Notes under the pieces: model-generated | Told to the model about the DNA's origin: nothing | Database searches by the model: none | Seen by the model: the letters and a program-made list of their open reading frames with translations, nothing else | In this document: positions 10,569 to 20,431 of the stretch, in pieces | How the letters are laid out: every line of letters starts with the position of its first letter | Numbering within the stretch: position 1 is the stretch's first letter | Assembly: GCA_022036555.1 (NCBI GenBank) | Contig: CM039131.1 | Span: 33,816,455 to 33,880,454, forward strand | Source: Microstegium vimineum | Lineage: Eukaryota > Streptophyta > Magnoliopsida > Poales > Poaceae | DNA length: 64,000 bases | Reading direction: 5' to 3' | Position numbers and translations under genes: made by a program

Positions 10569-13500
10569 CTACTCATCCGCCGAGGGGATCACGTCGGGCT
10601 CGAAGAGTTTCGCCAGCTGGCCTCCGGGCACCTCCGCGTGGTCCATCAGCTCCTGACACCTCGCGTCGTTCTGCTCCTCGGTCAGATCCGGGTCGGTGGC
10701 GAACCCGTCGACAACGAGGTTGAGATCCACGTCGTAGAAGGAGTTGACGACCGCGAGGGCCCGCTTCACCCCCACATGCAGGGCGGCTCGGACGTTCTCC
10801 GTCACCCCCCGCGTCATGGCGTAGAAGCGGCGCAGCAGGGATTCCCCCGAGTGTCCCCCTCGAGCTCCGGCTCCGGCTTGACCGAGAGGTCGTCGCAGAA
10901 GGTGTTGATGGCGGCCGAGAGCGACGCGTTGAGGTTCACCTCGGTGCTCAGCAGGCCCTGAAGATTGTCCAGGTCCTTTTGGGCGCGGGCGTTCTCCTCC
11001 GCAAGCTCTGCCGAAACAAGCACATAACGATCAAAACCCGAAAGCAGAAAAAGGGTCGAGACAGGACAGACCCCGCAAACACCCGAAACACTCACCTTGG
11101 GCCTGCACATCCAAGGCGGAGTAGGCCTGCTCGGCCTCCTCGAGCTGATGGCGGACGGCGTCAAAATCAGAGGACTGGTCCCTGACTTGGGCCTCGAGAC
11201 CCTCGATGGTCTTGTATGCCTCCCCGAGGGCCTCCTTCTGCTTCATCGCCACCATGCCCAAGGAGGTCGCGCGGGTCCGCGCCTTCTCCTCCGAGGCGGC
11301 CAGAGCGTCGCGCTCGCGGGAAAGGACGTCAAGGTCTCCCCTCAGCCGGGCGGCCTCCTCCGTGGCCTTGCGCTGGGCCTCGACGGCGGCATCCCGCTCC
11401 TGCCCAACGGCGATGGTCGACCGAAGGGCATCATCGAGCTTCGCCTGCGCCGACGACAAGGCCTCCCGGGCTTCCTTCTGGACAGCCTCGTAGCCGGCCT
11501 TCGCGTAGGCGACCCTCGACTCGGCATCCTTCTGGATAGTCGCCGCCTCCACCTTCGCACGAGCGGCCTCACCCCTCGCCTTCTCCAGAGAGGCGTGGAG
11601 GGTCGAGAGCTGCCCCTGTACCCGGAGAATGTACTGGGACTTCTCGTACGACCTCACCCGCAGCGACTGACAGGGATAAAGACGAAGACGGTCAACAAAT
11701 GGCAGCCATGCAGTGCAAAGTACAATCTAAGGTAGAACGGAACCTACCTCCATTCCCTCGCGTAGGTCCGCGGCGGCGACCTCCGCAGCGCGACGTACCG
11801 AGTGTTCGAATAAAGCCCGGTGCTCCTCGACGTTCTCCCACCGTCGAAGCTCGGACTGGTCGTCAAGCGTGAGGAAGAGTCGCTCGGGGTCTCGAGGGTC
11901 CGCCACCTCGAGAACCTCCTGGCCCCACGCCGCGCTGCGGGCGGCGATCCTCTGCTCCATCTGCCCGGTGACGCCAATGCGCAGGTCCCCCCCTCCTTGG
12001 TAATCGGAGAGGGGCGAGGCTTCCTCCTCGGCGCCACCTCGCGAGGACGTCGACGGTCCTGCGCGATGAAGGGCTCCGAAAGGTTAATACCTAGCGAGAC
12101 AAACCCACCGCGTCTCGAGTGAATCAAAGTGCGACTTACCTTGAGATATCGACCCCCCAACCTCGAGGGGAGGTCGAGCCACCTCCGGCTCCGCCCGAGG
12201 AGCCGTGATGATGGCCAGTTCCGCCGGGTCCACCAACTCGGCCACCATCTCGTCCACTTGGGCGGGGGTGGATTCCATGAGCATCCCACCCTGAGCCGGC
12301 GCGGATGGGCCCTCGACGCGCTCGAGCTGGAGTCGAGCCTCCAACGCCGCCAGACCCTCGGGCCAGCGCCCCGGCGTCGGGTGAGCCGGGGCCTCCCGCT
12401 CGGCCGCAGGAACCTGGGCCTCGACCACCTCCACCTCCTGGGCCGCGCCCGTCGTCGGTAGGAGCTCCACGCCCCCCGGGGCGCCGGACGCGACCCCTTC
12501 CGACGGCCGCGCAGGCTCCGCGACCGTCGCTTCGACGGCTACCACCGCCGGCGGGTCCGCCTCCTCCGCCGTTTGGGTAGGCGCTGAGGCCCCCTGTGCC
12601 TCCCCCCGCGCCGCCACCTCCGGGGTCGTGGCTGCCGGTGCCGCCTCAGGGGCGACCGTCGATGGGGGCGGGGCTGCCGGACCAACCTCGACGACGGCTT
12701 GCACCACAGCCCCCGTCTTTAGCTTCTTAGCAGGGGAGGGGAGCGCAACCCCCAGCCGGCGCTTCGACCTGAAAAAGGAGCACGTGCGCGATAATAAGCA
12801 CGAGTCCTCACCGACGAAAAAAGAAAAAACGTACGACAACTACGAGCTCGACTTACCCTCTCGGAGCCCGACGCTTCGGCTCGGCGCTCGCCGGGCTGGT
12901 CGAGCTCTGGGATGCCACTGCCTGGGGGGCAGGGGTCGAGGCGGTACTTGCCACCTTCTCCCAAGCAGGGGCCGGCGGCGCCACCGTCGGCTTCTTGCTG
13001 GCCCCCACCCGCGCCGACGGGTCCGATGCCCGCGCGCTTCACGCGGTGGGCTTCGGGGGCTCGCTCGATCGACTCCTCGACGGCGACGCCACCCTCGCCC
13101 TCTCGCCGGTCTCCGCCTGCGCCGGCGGGCCCGGCACCCGGGCGGTCGACGCAGCGGGCGTCGGGGGCTCGCTCGATCGACCCCCCGACGAGGGCCGCGG
13201 CGTCTGCGACCGCGTCCGCCGCGGCGCGACTTCTTGCGAGGCCACGGGGCGCTCCGCCCGTGGCCCAACTTCAACAGGAGGGGCCGACTTCGAGGTCGAC
13301 CCCCCCTCCCCACCGGTAGCAGCGGCCGCCTGCTCAGGCGCCGTCTCCTCGCCCTCCTCCTCTTCGTCTTCCTCATCCTCCTCCTCGTCCTCCTCCTCCG
13401 AGGGCGACAGCTCCTCATCGAGGCCCAACCGCCTCTGTTGGGCCCGACGCTGCTTCCTCTGCTCTTTCTCTAGAGCCTTCTTGGTCTTCCTCTCCTTCTT

Positions 13501-14599
13501 CTTGTCCTTGTCGGCCTTCTGCTTCTCCGCGCGGAGGCGGTTCGCATCCCTCGTGGCCCGGTCCTCCGGCACCGGCGGTAGCGAGCGCTTGTAGGACACA
13601 TTCCCCTGCGGGACGCAAGGTGGTCAGAGAACAAGCAGAAAGGACGGGAGGGGCGGGCGCGAGGACTTAAAGTAAAAGGAAGGATCTTACCAGCTCGTAG
13701 AAGCCCTCGTCCGGCTTCATGGGGACCTTCGCGACATCCTTGAGGGCGAACCCCCCCGCGAAAAAGCGGCGGACGCGGCTGGCCACGCGGTCTGGGGTCA
13801 ACTCCTCCTTGACGAAGCGGCACCCCGACACATCGACCCCCGGACCCATCTCGTCGAGACGGAGGGACCGAGCCATCAGCGGCAGAACCCCCCGTCGATG
13901 GAACGCTGATGCAGCGATCTCCGCGGTAAGGCCCTTCCCCTTCAGACGCCTGAGCGCGTCCAGCAAGCCCTTGAGGTGTTTTTGCTTGTCCGTCGGAACG
14001 CCGTACCTCCAGCGCCCGGGCTCGGCGTTGAGTGTCCTCCCGGTGTACGCTGGGAGCAGACCGTCGTCGTTCCTCAGGTAGAACCATCCTGAATGCCACC
14101 CGGAATGGCTCGAGGATGGGTTCGCAGAGAGCCAGAGCTCAGGCCGCCTGGCGTAGATGCTGCAGCCTCCGGCCCTGACCTCCCGACGGACGCCCTTGCT
14201 GACCGAGGTGGTGAAGAGGTTGGCCTTGAAGATGTGGAGCCACAGATCCCAATGGGGCTCGATCCCCAGATAGCCCTCGCACACCGCGGCGAAGACCGCC
14301 GCCTGGCTGACGCCGTTAGGAGTGAGGTGCTGGAGCTCCACTTCATAATGGTGGAGGAGCGCGCGCAGGAAGCGGCTGGGTGGAACCCCCAGTCCTGCCC
14401 GGTGGAAGGCCTCGAGCGACACCACATACCCCTCCGGCGGGTTGGGCTCGGCGTGGTCCGGTGGCGGAGCTATCCACTCCGGCCTCTCCGTCGAGGTGAC
14501 GGGCCGGAGAAGCCCGCTCTCCACCAACCCCTCCAGATACGACTGGCGGACCGAGGAAGCAGGCCAGGCGCCGGCGCCGAAGAGCTGGAAAGCGGCCAT
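10569..14599 (-). pseudogene. six-exon antisense gene of the gypsy element (gypsy-type transposase-like domain plus coiled coil)
   Basis: Minus-strand exons with GT-AG borders and matching phases: 14599-13691, 13605-12857, 12768-12140, 12058-11748, 11666-11096, 11007-10569. The five introns are all 81-88 bp. It starts at an ATG (MAAFQLFGAGAW) and ends SADE-stop. Exon 1 (303 codons) resembles the 'putative gypsy-type transposase' domain often annotated in grass genomes (Pfam PF04195; motif RFLRALLHHYEVEL). Exon 2 has a Lys/Arg-rich, then Glu-rich tract, suggesting a nuclear protein. Exon 5 is a long Ala/Glu/Lys coiled coil. Total is about 1,200 codons. Two defects: an in-frame TGA at about 13039-13041 in exon 2 and a 2-bp frameshift near 10850 in exon 6. 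Antisense ORFs between pol and the 3' LTR are known in grass Tat elements. The function is unknown. The exon model is my inference. Confidence 0.72.
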
Positions 14600-14791
14600 G
14601 GGAGCGGTGGTTTGCTCGGATTTGGAGGCGGAGGGTACGTTCCCTATTTTTTCTCTTTCTCTCTCACCTCGCGCAGATTTCCTGCCCGCGGGACGCCTAA
14701 GGCAGAGGCAGAGAGAGGAAGGCGAGGAAGACGGAAGGCAAGGAGGCGGGGAAGGCTAATGCGCGTAAAGGGCACCGGACGCCTCGCCCTC

Positions 14792-14801
14792 ATTATTTAT
14801 G
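14792..14801 (-). promoter_or_regulatory. possible TATA box of the antisense gene
   Basis: On the minus strand the bases read GCATAAATAAT, a TATA-like motif about 190 bp upstream of the antisense ATG (14599), in otherwise GC-rich DNA. The pyrimidine/purine-rich stretch 14640-14760 between them would be 5' UTR. Weak evidence on its own. Confidence 0.35.
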
Positions 14802-15005
14802 CGCGGGAGGCCAACGGACGGATCCGGCACAGGCAAGAGAATCTCCGCATTTAATTCGCCTGTACTTCCTTCCTCGTATTTCCTCCAGGATAAGGCATAA
14901 CATCCTATCATCGGGTTCCGCGCCGTACTCCGCGCTGTAACCGCACTGTTGCGCCGAACGGACACCGCCTAAAAAGGCGCGCGGCCGGAAACACCGTCTT
15001 CGAGG

Positions 15006-16150
15006 GTAAGGAATCTTGAGGCAGCGAGAGCTGGCCCTCGAGAGAGGGTTCGACAGCTACCCTCGAGTGCCCGAGGCCAGAAATGACCTCGGGTTAGGAC
15101 CTCGGTCCACCCCCAAAAATCTCGAGGGGACAAAGGCTGGCCTACGAACGGGCTCGATAGCCCCCCTCGAGTACTCGAGGCCTGATAAGGGCCTCGGGTC
15201 GTCAACTGCAAATCATACATGGCCTCGAAGGGATAAAGGCTGGCCCGTCCGGGGGTTCGACAGCCTCCCTCGAGAGTTCCGACACAGGTATGTCCCCAAG
15301 TTCAATACAACAACCACCTGCTTTTCCCCTCGGCGGTCCACAAGGTCGGACTCCTCCTCCTGAGGATAGCGTCGGATGACGAACCATCCGTCAAATCTTG
15401 AGGGAGCGAAGGCTGGCCCTTACATAGGGTTCGACAGCCGCCCTCGAGTACCTGAGGTCAGGAAGGACCCATGGTTGTCGGACTCCGGTCCACCCCCAAA
15501 TCTTGAGGGAGCGAAGGCTGGCTCCACGAACGGAGTTCGACAGCCGCCCTCGAGTACACGAGTCAGGGATGCCCCCGGAGGCTTGGGAACGAACTCTCGA
15601 GACTCCCTGGGACATATCCGAGGCATACCTAGGAACACCTAAGGATCCCTACGCTGGGAGGCATCGAGCCACCAACTCCTATCGAACGGGGTTGGCACCT
15701 TGGTGGTCCATATGGTCGTGCTTAGCAAGCCGTACGGCTTGCTTAAAATGAGAACGCCTTCGGGCCACTAGTCGATCCCTATCGAACGGGGTCGAGTTCT
15801 CACTCGGATTTTTACCCGTACAGGGCGCCATTTCTAATGGACTCATGCCCGAGAACAGCTCACCGAGGACTTCGGGCTCGTCGTCCTAACGAGGATAGCT
15901 CGATGCTCTTCACCCCACGATCCGAGCGAAAGGATCCGTGGGAAGGACGCTACGAGGTAGTGAAGGCCTAGCCATTCGAGGGCTCGAGGGCCCGACTACG
16001 CACGGCACCCCTCGACGAAAGAGGGTCGAAAACTCGTAACCTGGCAGACAGAGTCGACCTCTCGGGCGGGGCGCTCTGACTCCAGCGGTGCTCGAGGGAG
16101 CGAAGGCTGGCCCTCGGTAGGGTTCGACGGCCGCCCTCGAACACTTCTCT
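15006..16150 (+). repeat. six dispersed copies of a ~75-bp repeat upstream of the antisense gene
   Basis: Direct copies at about 15006, 15119, 15223, 15395, 15500 and 16090. The shared core reads CGAAGGCTGGCC, about 15-20 variable bases, GGTTCGACAGCC, CCCTCGAG. Spacing is irregular (roughly 100-110 bp in the first group, then a 500-bp gap). Non-coding. They sit between the antisense gene start and the 3' LTR, where its promoter or enhancer would be. Confidence 0.75.
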
Positions 16151-16235
16151 TTGCAGGAAAAGGAACGGGATCGACCCCTCGACAGGGTGCCGCGTCTCCA
16201 GGTATCCTTTAAAGACCCCACTACATAACGTATTT

Positions 16236-16445
16236 TAGCCCCCAGAGGAGTTCTAAATCACTCCTCTGGGGCCTCGGGGGCTACCCCCGCGGGGTGCGCT
16301 CGCGCACACCCCCCGGAGAATCGGATTTCTCACTAACCCTGCAGGCCAAGGATAAACCCTCCGGACAATTCTTGCTCCCCCGAGAAACGCGTATCATAGC
16401 CCCCAGAGGAGTTCTAAGTCACTCCTCTGGGGCCTCGGGGGCTAC
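16236..16445 (+). repeat. 49-bp hairpin repeat, two copies, second abutting the 3' LTR
   Basis: Copies at 16236-16284 and 16397-16445 differ at one base. Each folds into a perfect 12-bp stem (CCCCAGAGGAGT / ACTCCTCTGGGG) with an 8-nt loop, followed by CCTCGGGGGCTAC. The second copy ends exactly where the LTR begins (16446), so it occupies the place of the polypurine tract used to prime plus-strand synthesis. Confidence 0.85.
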
Positions 16446-16610
16446 TGTCGGGTACGAAGGTAAGGGGTACCCTAAACCCTTCAATAAATTAACGCTAAAC
16501 ATAGCAACCATTTTTAAGGCAAGGATCAGCCTATTGTTCGGTGAGACGTGGCCCATCAATCGAGGGCCCCCGCTACACCGACTGCGGAAACCAGCCACTG
16601 CCCCGGCTCT

Positions 16611-16837
16611 ACCTCGACGACGGACGAGGGGTTGGACGAACGACCCCCCGGCTTCACCTCGACGACGGACGAGGGGTCGGACGAACGACCCCCCGGCTTC
16701 ACCTCGACGACGGACGAGGGGTCGGACGAACGACCCCCCGGCTCTACCTCGACGACGGACGAGGGGTCGGACGAACGACCCCCCGGCTCTACCTCGACGA
16801 CGGACGAGGGGTCGGACGAACGACCCCCCGGCCTCTA
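16611..16837 (+). repeat. 45-bp minisatellite (five copies) inside the LTR
   Basis: Unit starts ACCTCGACGACGGACGAGGG; copies begin at 16611, 16656, 16701, 16746 and 16791, then a partial sixth. Copies are almost identical (single-base changes such as TCTACC/TTCACC). The length is a multiple of three, so it looks coding in several frames, but no gene is supported. Confidence 0.93.
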
Positions 16838-17378
16838 CCTCGACATCGACCCCCTCAACCCGTCGACGCCTCGACCTTCCAGGCACCGTCGGCGGACGAG
16901 GGCTCGAGTAACCCAACCACTCCGTCATGGGTAAAAGTAAACCCACCTGACGACATGGGCGCCTGCGTCCGCTGTCAAATCCGCCAACTCCCCGTCCAGT
17001 CCCCGACTCCCGTCGACTGTGCCGCCACTGCCGCCACTACGCAAGTACGGACTTCTACAGTACCCCTCGGAAAGTGAATAGTGCGACCTCCGACGACGGC
17101 CCCCCCCCCCTCGACCGAGGGCTCGACCCCCTCCTCTTCAACAACTCCGGTACGGAAGACGTCCCATCCGTCCCATCCCACTTCGGCCATGGGACTCGTG
17201 CCCGCCTGCGAATACTGTACTGCGACGACTTCTACTGATGCCACGACCGGGGACGCCTGAAGGACGAGAAGACCACGCCGCCACAGTGCTCGATGTCTCT
17301 TCGCCGACACTGTGCCGTGGATGCGCCGCCCATACTTCTACTATTAGGGCCCTGTACCCTCGAGTCTCCCCCTTGGTC

Positions 17379-17386
17379 TATAAAAG
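17379..17386 (+). promoter_or_regulatory. TATA box of the gypsy LTR promoter
   Basis: TATAAAAG at 17379-17386, the only strong TATA motif in the LTR, preceded by GC-rich U3 and followed by sequence suited to R/U5. In an intact 5' LTR it would drive the genomic RNA. In this 3' LTR it would fire outward into 17737 onward. Confidence 0.65.
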
Positions 17387-17736
17387 GGGGACGCCGAGGT
17401 AGATGAAAGGGGGGGCTCTCGTCAGAGACTTCTTTTTCCAGGTTTCTCTTTGAGGACTCCAATCCGACCTTGGTTCTCAAGGACCCTAGACCACACCACA
17501 CACACATACGCTCGATCGACCCCTCGGGAGGCCGACTCCGTGTAACACTGCTTGTACCCCCCTGTACGAGCACGCTTTGGGTGCGAGATAATACAAGTCA
17601 TCCTCCCCCGCTGGACGTAGGGCCTTCTTCGCCCGAACCAGGATAAATCTTGTGTCCATCTTGCATCACGTCTGAGAGAGGGAGCACGCGATATACAAAT
17701 TTACTCGTTGGTGGTCTTGACCCCCGGGTCATAACA

Positions 17737-18284
17737 CCGACAAAATCACTTCATTTTATATGTCCAACAACAAAGGGTGGTCGCTTTAAGTGTCCAAGAG
17801 TCAATTTTTCCTTTGTTTTATACATGACTCTATTCAGCGGAGTGCATATAGTGTGATCTATAAAGAGTATTAGTATTTCTATTTTTTTAATCTTTTGTCA
17901 GACTAGTATAGCTTTATATTGATTTTTAGAGGATTTTTTTATATCTTTTTAAGTTTTTACTTTCCAAAATATTTTATTATTTTTTAGCTTTAAATTTATT
18001 TACTTTTTTCTCATTTATTTTTGTATCTTTTGTTTTATACAAGCAACGATCACATGCTATAAAATATGTGTAGTATGGTCATTCATATCAATCATGGCGA
18101 TAAAGAGTTTGTAATATTTCTACCATGCCTGTGCATCTTTATATTGAGTTACCATACTATTGTAGATATACTGTTCCAGTATATAAAAAAACTAACTTTC
18201 TTTACCGCTTGCAACAAACGCGTAATTTGTGTTGTTCACATTTGTAATGTCCTCTTTATATGTAGTACATCTTATTGTTCACAC
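17737..18284. other. AT-rich intergenic sequence
   Basis: Highly AT-rich DNA right after the gypsy LTR, with T-rich runs around 17880-18010. No gene, no clear repeat boundary seen. Confidence 0.5.
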
Positions 18285-18460
18285 GGACTGAGCCGACAGA
18301 TCTCGAACTATTGACGGAACGCCGCCTACCACTGAAGGCATAGCGTCGGTAAATCCTAAAATATATTGAAATTCGCTTTCACGGAGAATCAAACTTAGGA
18401 CCTTTGGGGTGCCGCTCGAGTGACTTAGCCAACCAGACTAAGCACCTTTGACAAATTCAA
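18285..18460 (-). repeat. tRNA-derived SINE fragment
   Basis: On the minus strand: an A-box-like TGGTTGGCTAAGTCACTCG, then a B-box-like GTTTGATTCTCC about 30 bp on, then the body shared with the SINEs at 31516-31939 and 59212-59493 (motifs GGATTT..CGGCGCTATGC and GTGGTAGGCG). The 3' region with the GT-rich tail and poly-A is missing, so it is a 3'-truncated copy. Confidence 0.65.
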
Positions 18461-19017
18461 AACTACTATCGACACGAACACTACAAATATTTTTTGGTCA
18501 TGCTCTTTTTAGCACCTGTCATGGATTTATTGGGTGTGGAGCTAAACTTCTAATGTAGTCGCGGCGCACGGGACCTATGTGGGTTGGTGCGTGTGCGACT
18601 GCGGCAATGGTGGGGAACAAGCGGATCCCATCCTCGGCAGACCAAGCGAGCGTGCGCGAACGGCCAGGCCCCTACCGAGCGAGAGGCTTGTTGTGCGCCC
18701 GCGTCCGTGCGCGGCCAAATGCGACTGGACCATACAAGAAGAGACTTTTACACGAGTCCATTAAAAAATCGTATTTGCACGTACACCAATAAAAAAATTG
18801 ACCGCACGTGATATCGGTCTACATTTTTTCCCCAGAGAAGCCATTTTGTTCGTGTGTCGTTTGTTTTCAGCCGTTTGCTAGGCTTTACATGTGGTACCGG
18901 CCATTGTAGTGGTCCATAATACCCCTCTCATCCTTATCCCATGAGCGCTTTATCCCCTCCCTTTCTCTCCCCTCCCTCTCTCTCTCTCTTACTCTCAACC
19001 CCCCTCCGCGCGGGGCG
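18461..19017. other. intergenic, GC-rich patch of unknown origin and CT-rich leader
   Basis: 18560-18730 is a GC-rich patch without a recognisable product. 18950-19010 is CT-rich (CCCTCTCTCTCTC) and looks like the old 5' UTR of the PPR pseudogene that follows. Confidence 0.4.
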
Positions 19018-20275
19018 ATGGCGCTCGTGTCCACCGCCACCGTCGCGTCGTCGTCCTACCACTGCGATCTCCTCGTCTTCCCGGGGCCAGGAGGAGCTGG
19101 CGCGGGCCGAGGAGGAGCCGTGGCGGCGCGAGCGCGAGGCTGGCGGTGCTGCAGTGTGCGGGCTTGCGGTGCTAGAGCGAGCGGGCACAAGCGCGGGCTC
19201 GGGGCCTGCGGTGCTAGAGCGAGCAGGGGCCGCGGCGACTGCGTCGAGAAGGGAGGAGCTAGTGCCCGCGTGGAATGGCAGTAACTTGTACGATGTGGAG
19301 TTGCTGATCGACCGACTGAGCAACCTGCCGCCACGGGGCTCCATCGCGCGCTGCGTCAAGACGACGCGGGCAGCGGCTGACGCTGCAGGACTTCGCGGCT
19401 CAGCCTGGACGTTCGGATTACCTGATCTTTTCGGGTTTGGTAATTTGGGTAATTCAAAGTTCGGGTAATGAAAACTGTTACCCAATATTAGCCCAGAAAA
19501 AACATTACCCACAATTTCGGGTACCTGATAATCCGGGTTCGGGTATTATCCGATTTATCCGAATTTATAGAAATTAACAAACTAGATAGAAATTTTAGTA
19601 GCAATTTATAAATAATTTCAGCACCAAATGTATAGAATTTCACTAACAATTTACAGAGAATAATATATTATAGTCATTTGTCCAAGAAGAGAGGATTATA
19701 TTTTAATAAAGTGATAAGTTCAAGTGTTCAACTAACAATACATGATAAATATAAAAATACATACAAAACATAGTTCAGGTAGTTTGGATACCAGGAGATA
19801 TTACCCGAATTATCCAAACAAATTTCGGATAATCAAAATTATTATCCGAATTTAGATCGAGTATTTCGAGTTCGGGTAATTCAGGTTTTGGTAATGGGTA
19901 TTTTACCCAGGCTGATTCGCGGCCGTGTACCGCGAGTTCTCCCGCCGTGGGGACTAGCAGCGCTCGCTCCGGCTCTTCAAGTACATGCAGCCCCAGTCGT
20001 GGTGCCGCCCCGACGAGCACATCCACGCCATCGTCATCGGCGTGCTCGGGCGCCAGGGCCCTGCGCAGCTAGACAAGTGCATCGAGGTGTTCCACGACCT
20101 CCCTGCCGAGTTGCGCACTGTGCTCTCCTACGCATCCCTCATCGCCGCCTACGCGCGCAACGTGCTGCACGAGGAGGCCCGCGCGCTGCTCAACCAGATG
20201 AATGCCGCGGGGGTCGCACAAACCGCAGCCACCTACAACACCATACTTGCCGCCTGCGCCCTCGTCTCGCTAACT
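19018..20275 (+). pseudogene. PPR protein pseudogene, pTAC2-like
   Basis: Begins at an ATG (MALVSTATVASSSYHCDLLV) like a plastid-targeting N-terminus. A recognisable block starts at about 19270 (LIDRLSNLPPRGSIARC). A frameshift and a 516-bp transposon (19400-19915) interrupt it. The frame then resumes with FAAVYREFSRRGD, SLRLFKYMQ, GVLGRQG, DKCIEVFHDLPAE and SLIAAYARN up to about 20270, i.e. PPR motifs. In the family the repeats continue for hundreds of residues; here they stop. A TAG replaces the Trp codon after SRRGD (about 19958). The best match I recognise is pTAC2, the plastid transcriptionally active chromosome PPR-SMR protein. Family assignment is firm, the exact orthology less so. Confidence 0.75.
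19400..19915 (+). mobile_element. 516-bp TIR element with 8-bp target duplication (hAT-type MITE)
   Basis: Flanked by exact 8-bp direct repeats TTCGCGGC (19392-19399 and 19916-19923), one of which is native pTAC2-like coding sequence. Termini TCAGCCTGG are inverted at both ends (9 bp). The interior is AT-rich, with repeated subterminal TTCGGGTAAT motifs and no ORF. An 8-bp duplication and short TIRs fit a non-autonomous hAT element. Removing the element plus one duplication leaves the PPR frame continuous. Confidence 0.85.
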
Positions 20276-20431
20276 CGATCATTAGTGGCTTGGCTCCGTG
20301 CATGGATAATTGCATCATTGCTAGAGCTGGATGAAAAACTCATAAAAACTCCCTCACTAGTGGCATGACTCTAGCTCGACTTGTTTCAATTTTTAATTAA
20401 TGAGCCTGCTGGTGCCAGCTTGTTTAATTAA

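Larger units (their letters stand above)
4459..17736 (+). mobile_element. 5'-truncated Tat-lineage Ty3/gypsy retrotransposon with 3' LTR
   Basis: Order gag, protease, RT, RNase H, second (archaeal-type) RNase H, integrase, a long region with an antisense gene, 3' LTR. The dual RNase H and the long tail with an extra antisense ORF are hallmarks of the Tat lineage in grasses (RIRE2/Grande-type relatives). The 5' LTR, primer-binding site and start of gag are missing: sequence switches from copia RT to in-frame gag at 4458/4459. The 3' LTR ends in CA at 17736. Composition is very GC-rich and full of CTCGAG-like hexamers, unlike both flanks. At least three breaks in the sense coding region (stop 6388-6390, frameshifts near 6621 and 8427) make it non-autonomous. 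Confidence 0.92.
16446..17736 (+). repeat. 3' LTR of the gypsy element
   Basis: 1,291 bp, starts TGTCGGGTAC and ends GGGTCATAACA, the usual TG...CA ends of grass Tat LTRs. It contains a GC-rich minisatellite in its first third (U3), a TATA box at 17379-17386, and AT-richer sequence toward its end. The next bases (CCGAC, 17737-17741) would be the target duplication. The matching 5' copy is lost with the 5' LTR, so this cannot be checked here. Confidence 0.85.

Noticed and set aside
16611..16837. CRISPR-like array
   Set aside because: Units are contiguous with no unique spacers, and this is a plant retrotransposon LTR.
16294..17077. Long frames over the LTR minisatellite that look like a repeat protein
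   Set aside because: They arise because the 45-bp unit is a multiple of three; several frames and both strands are open at once.
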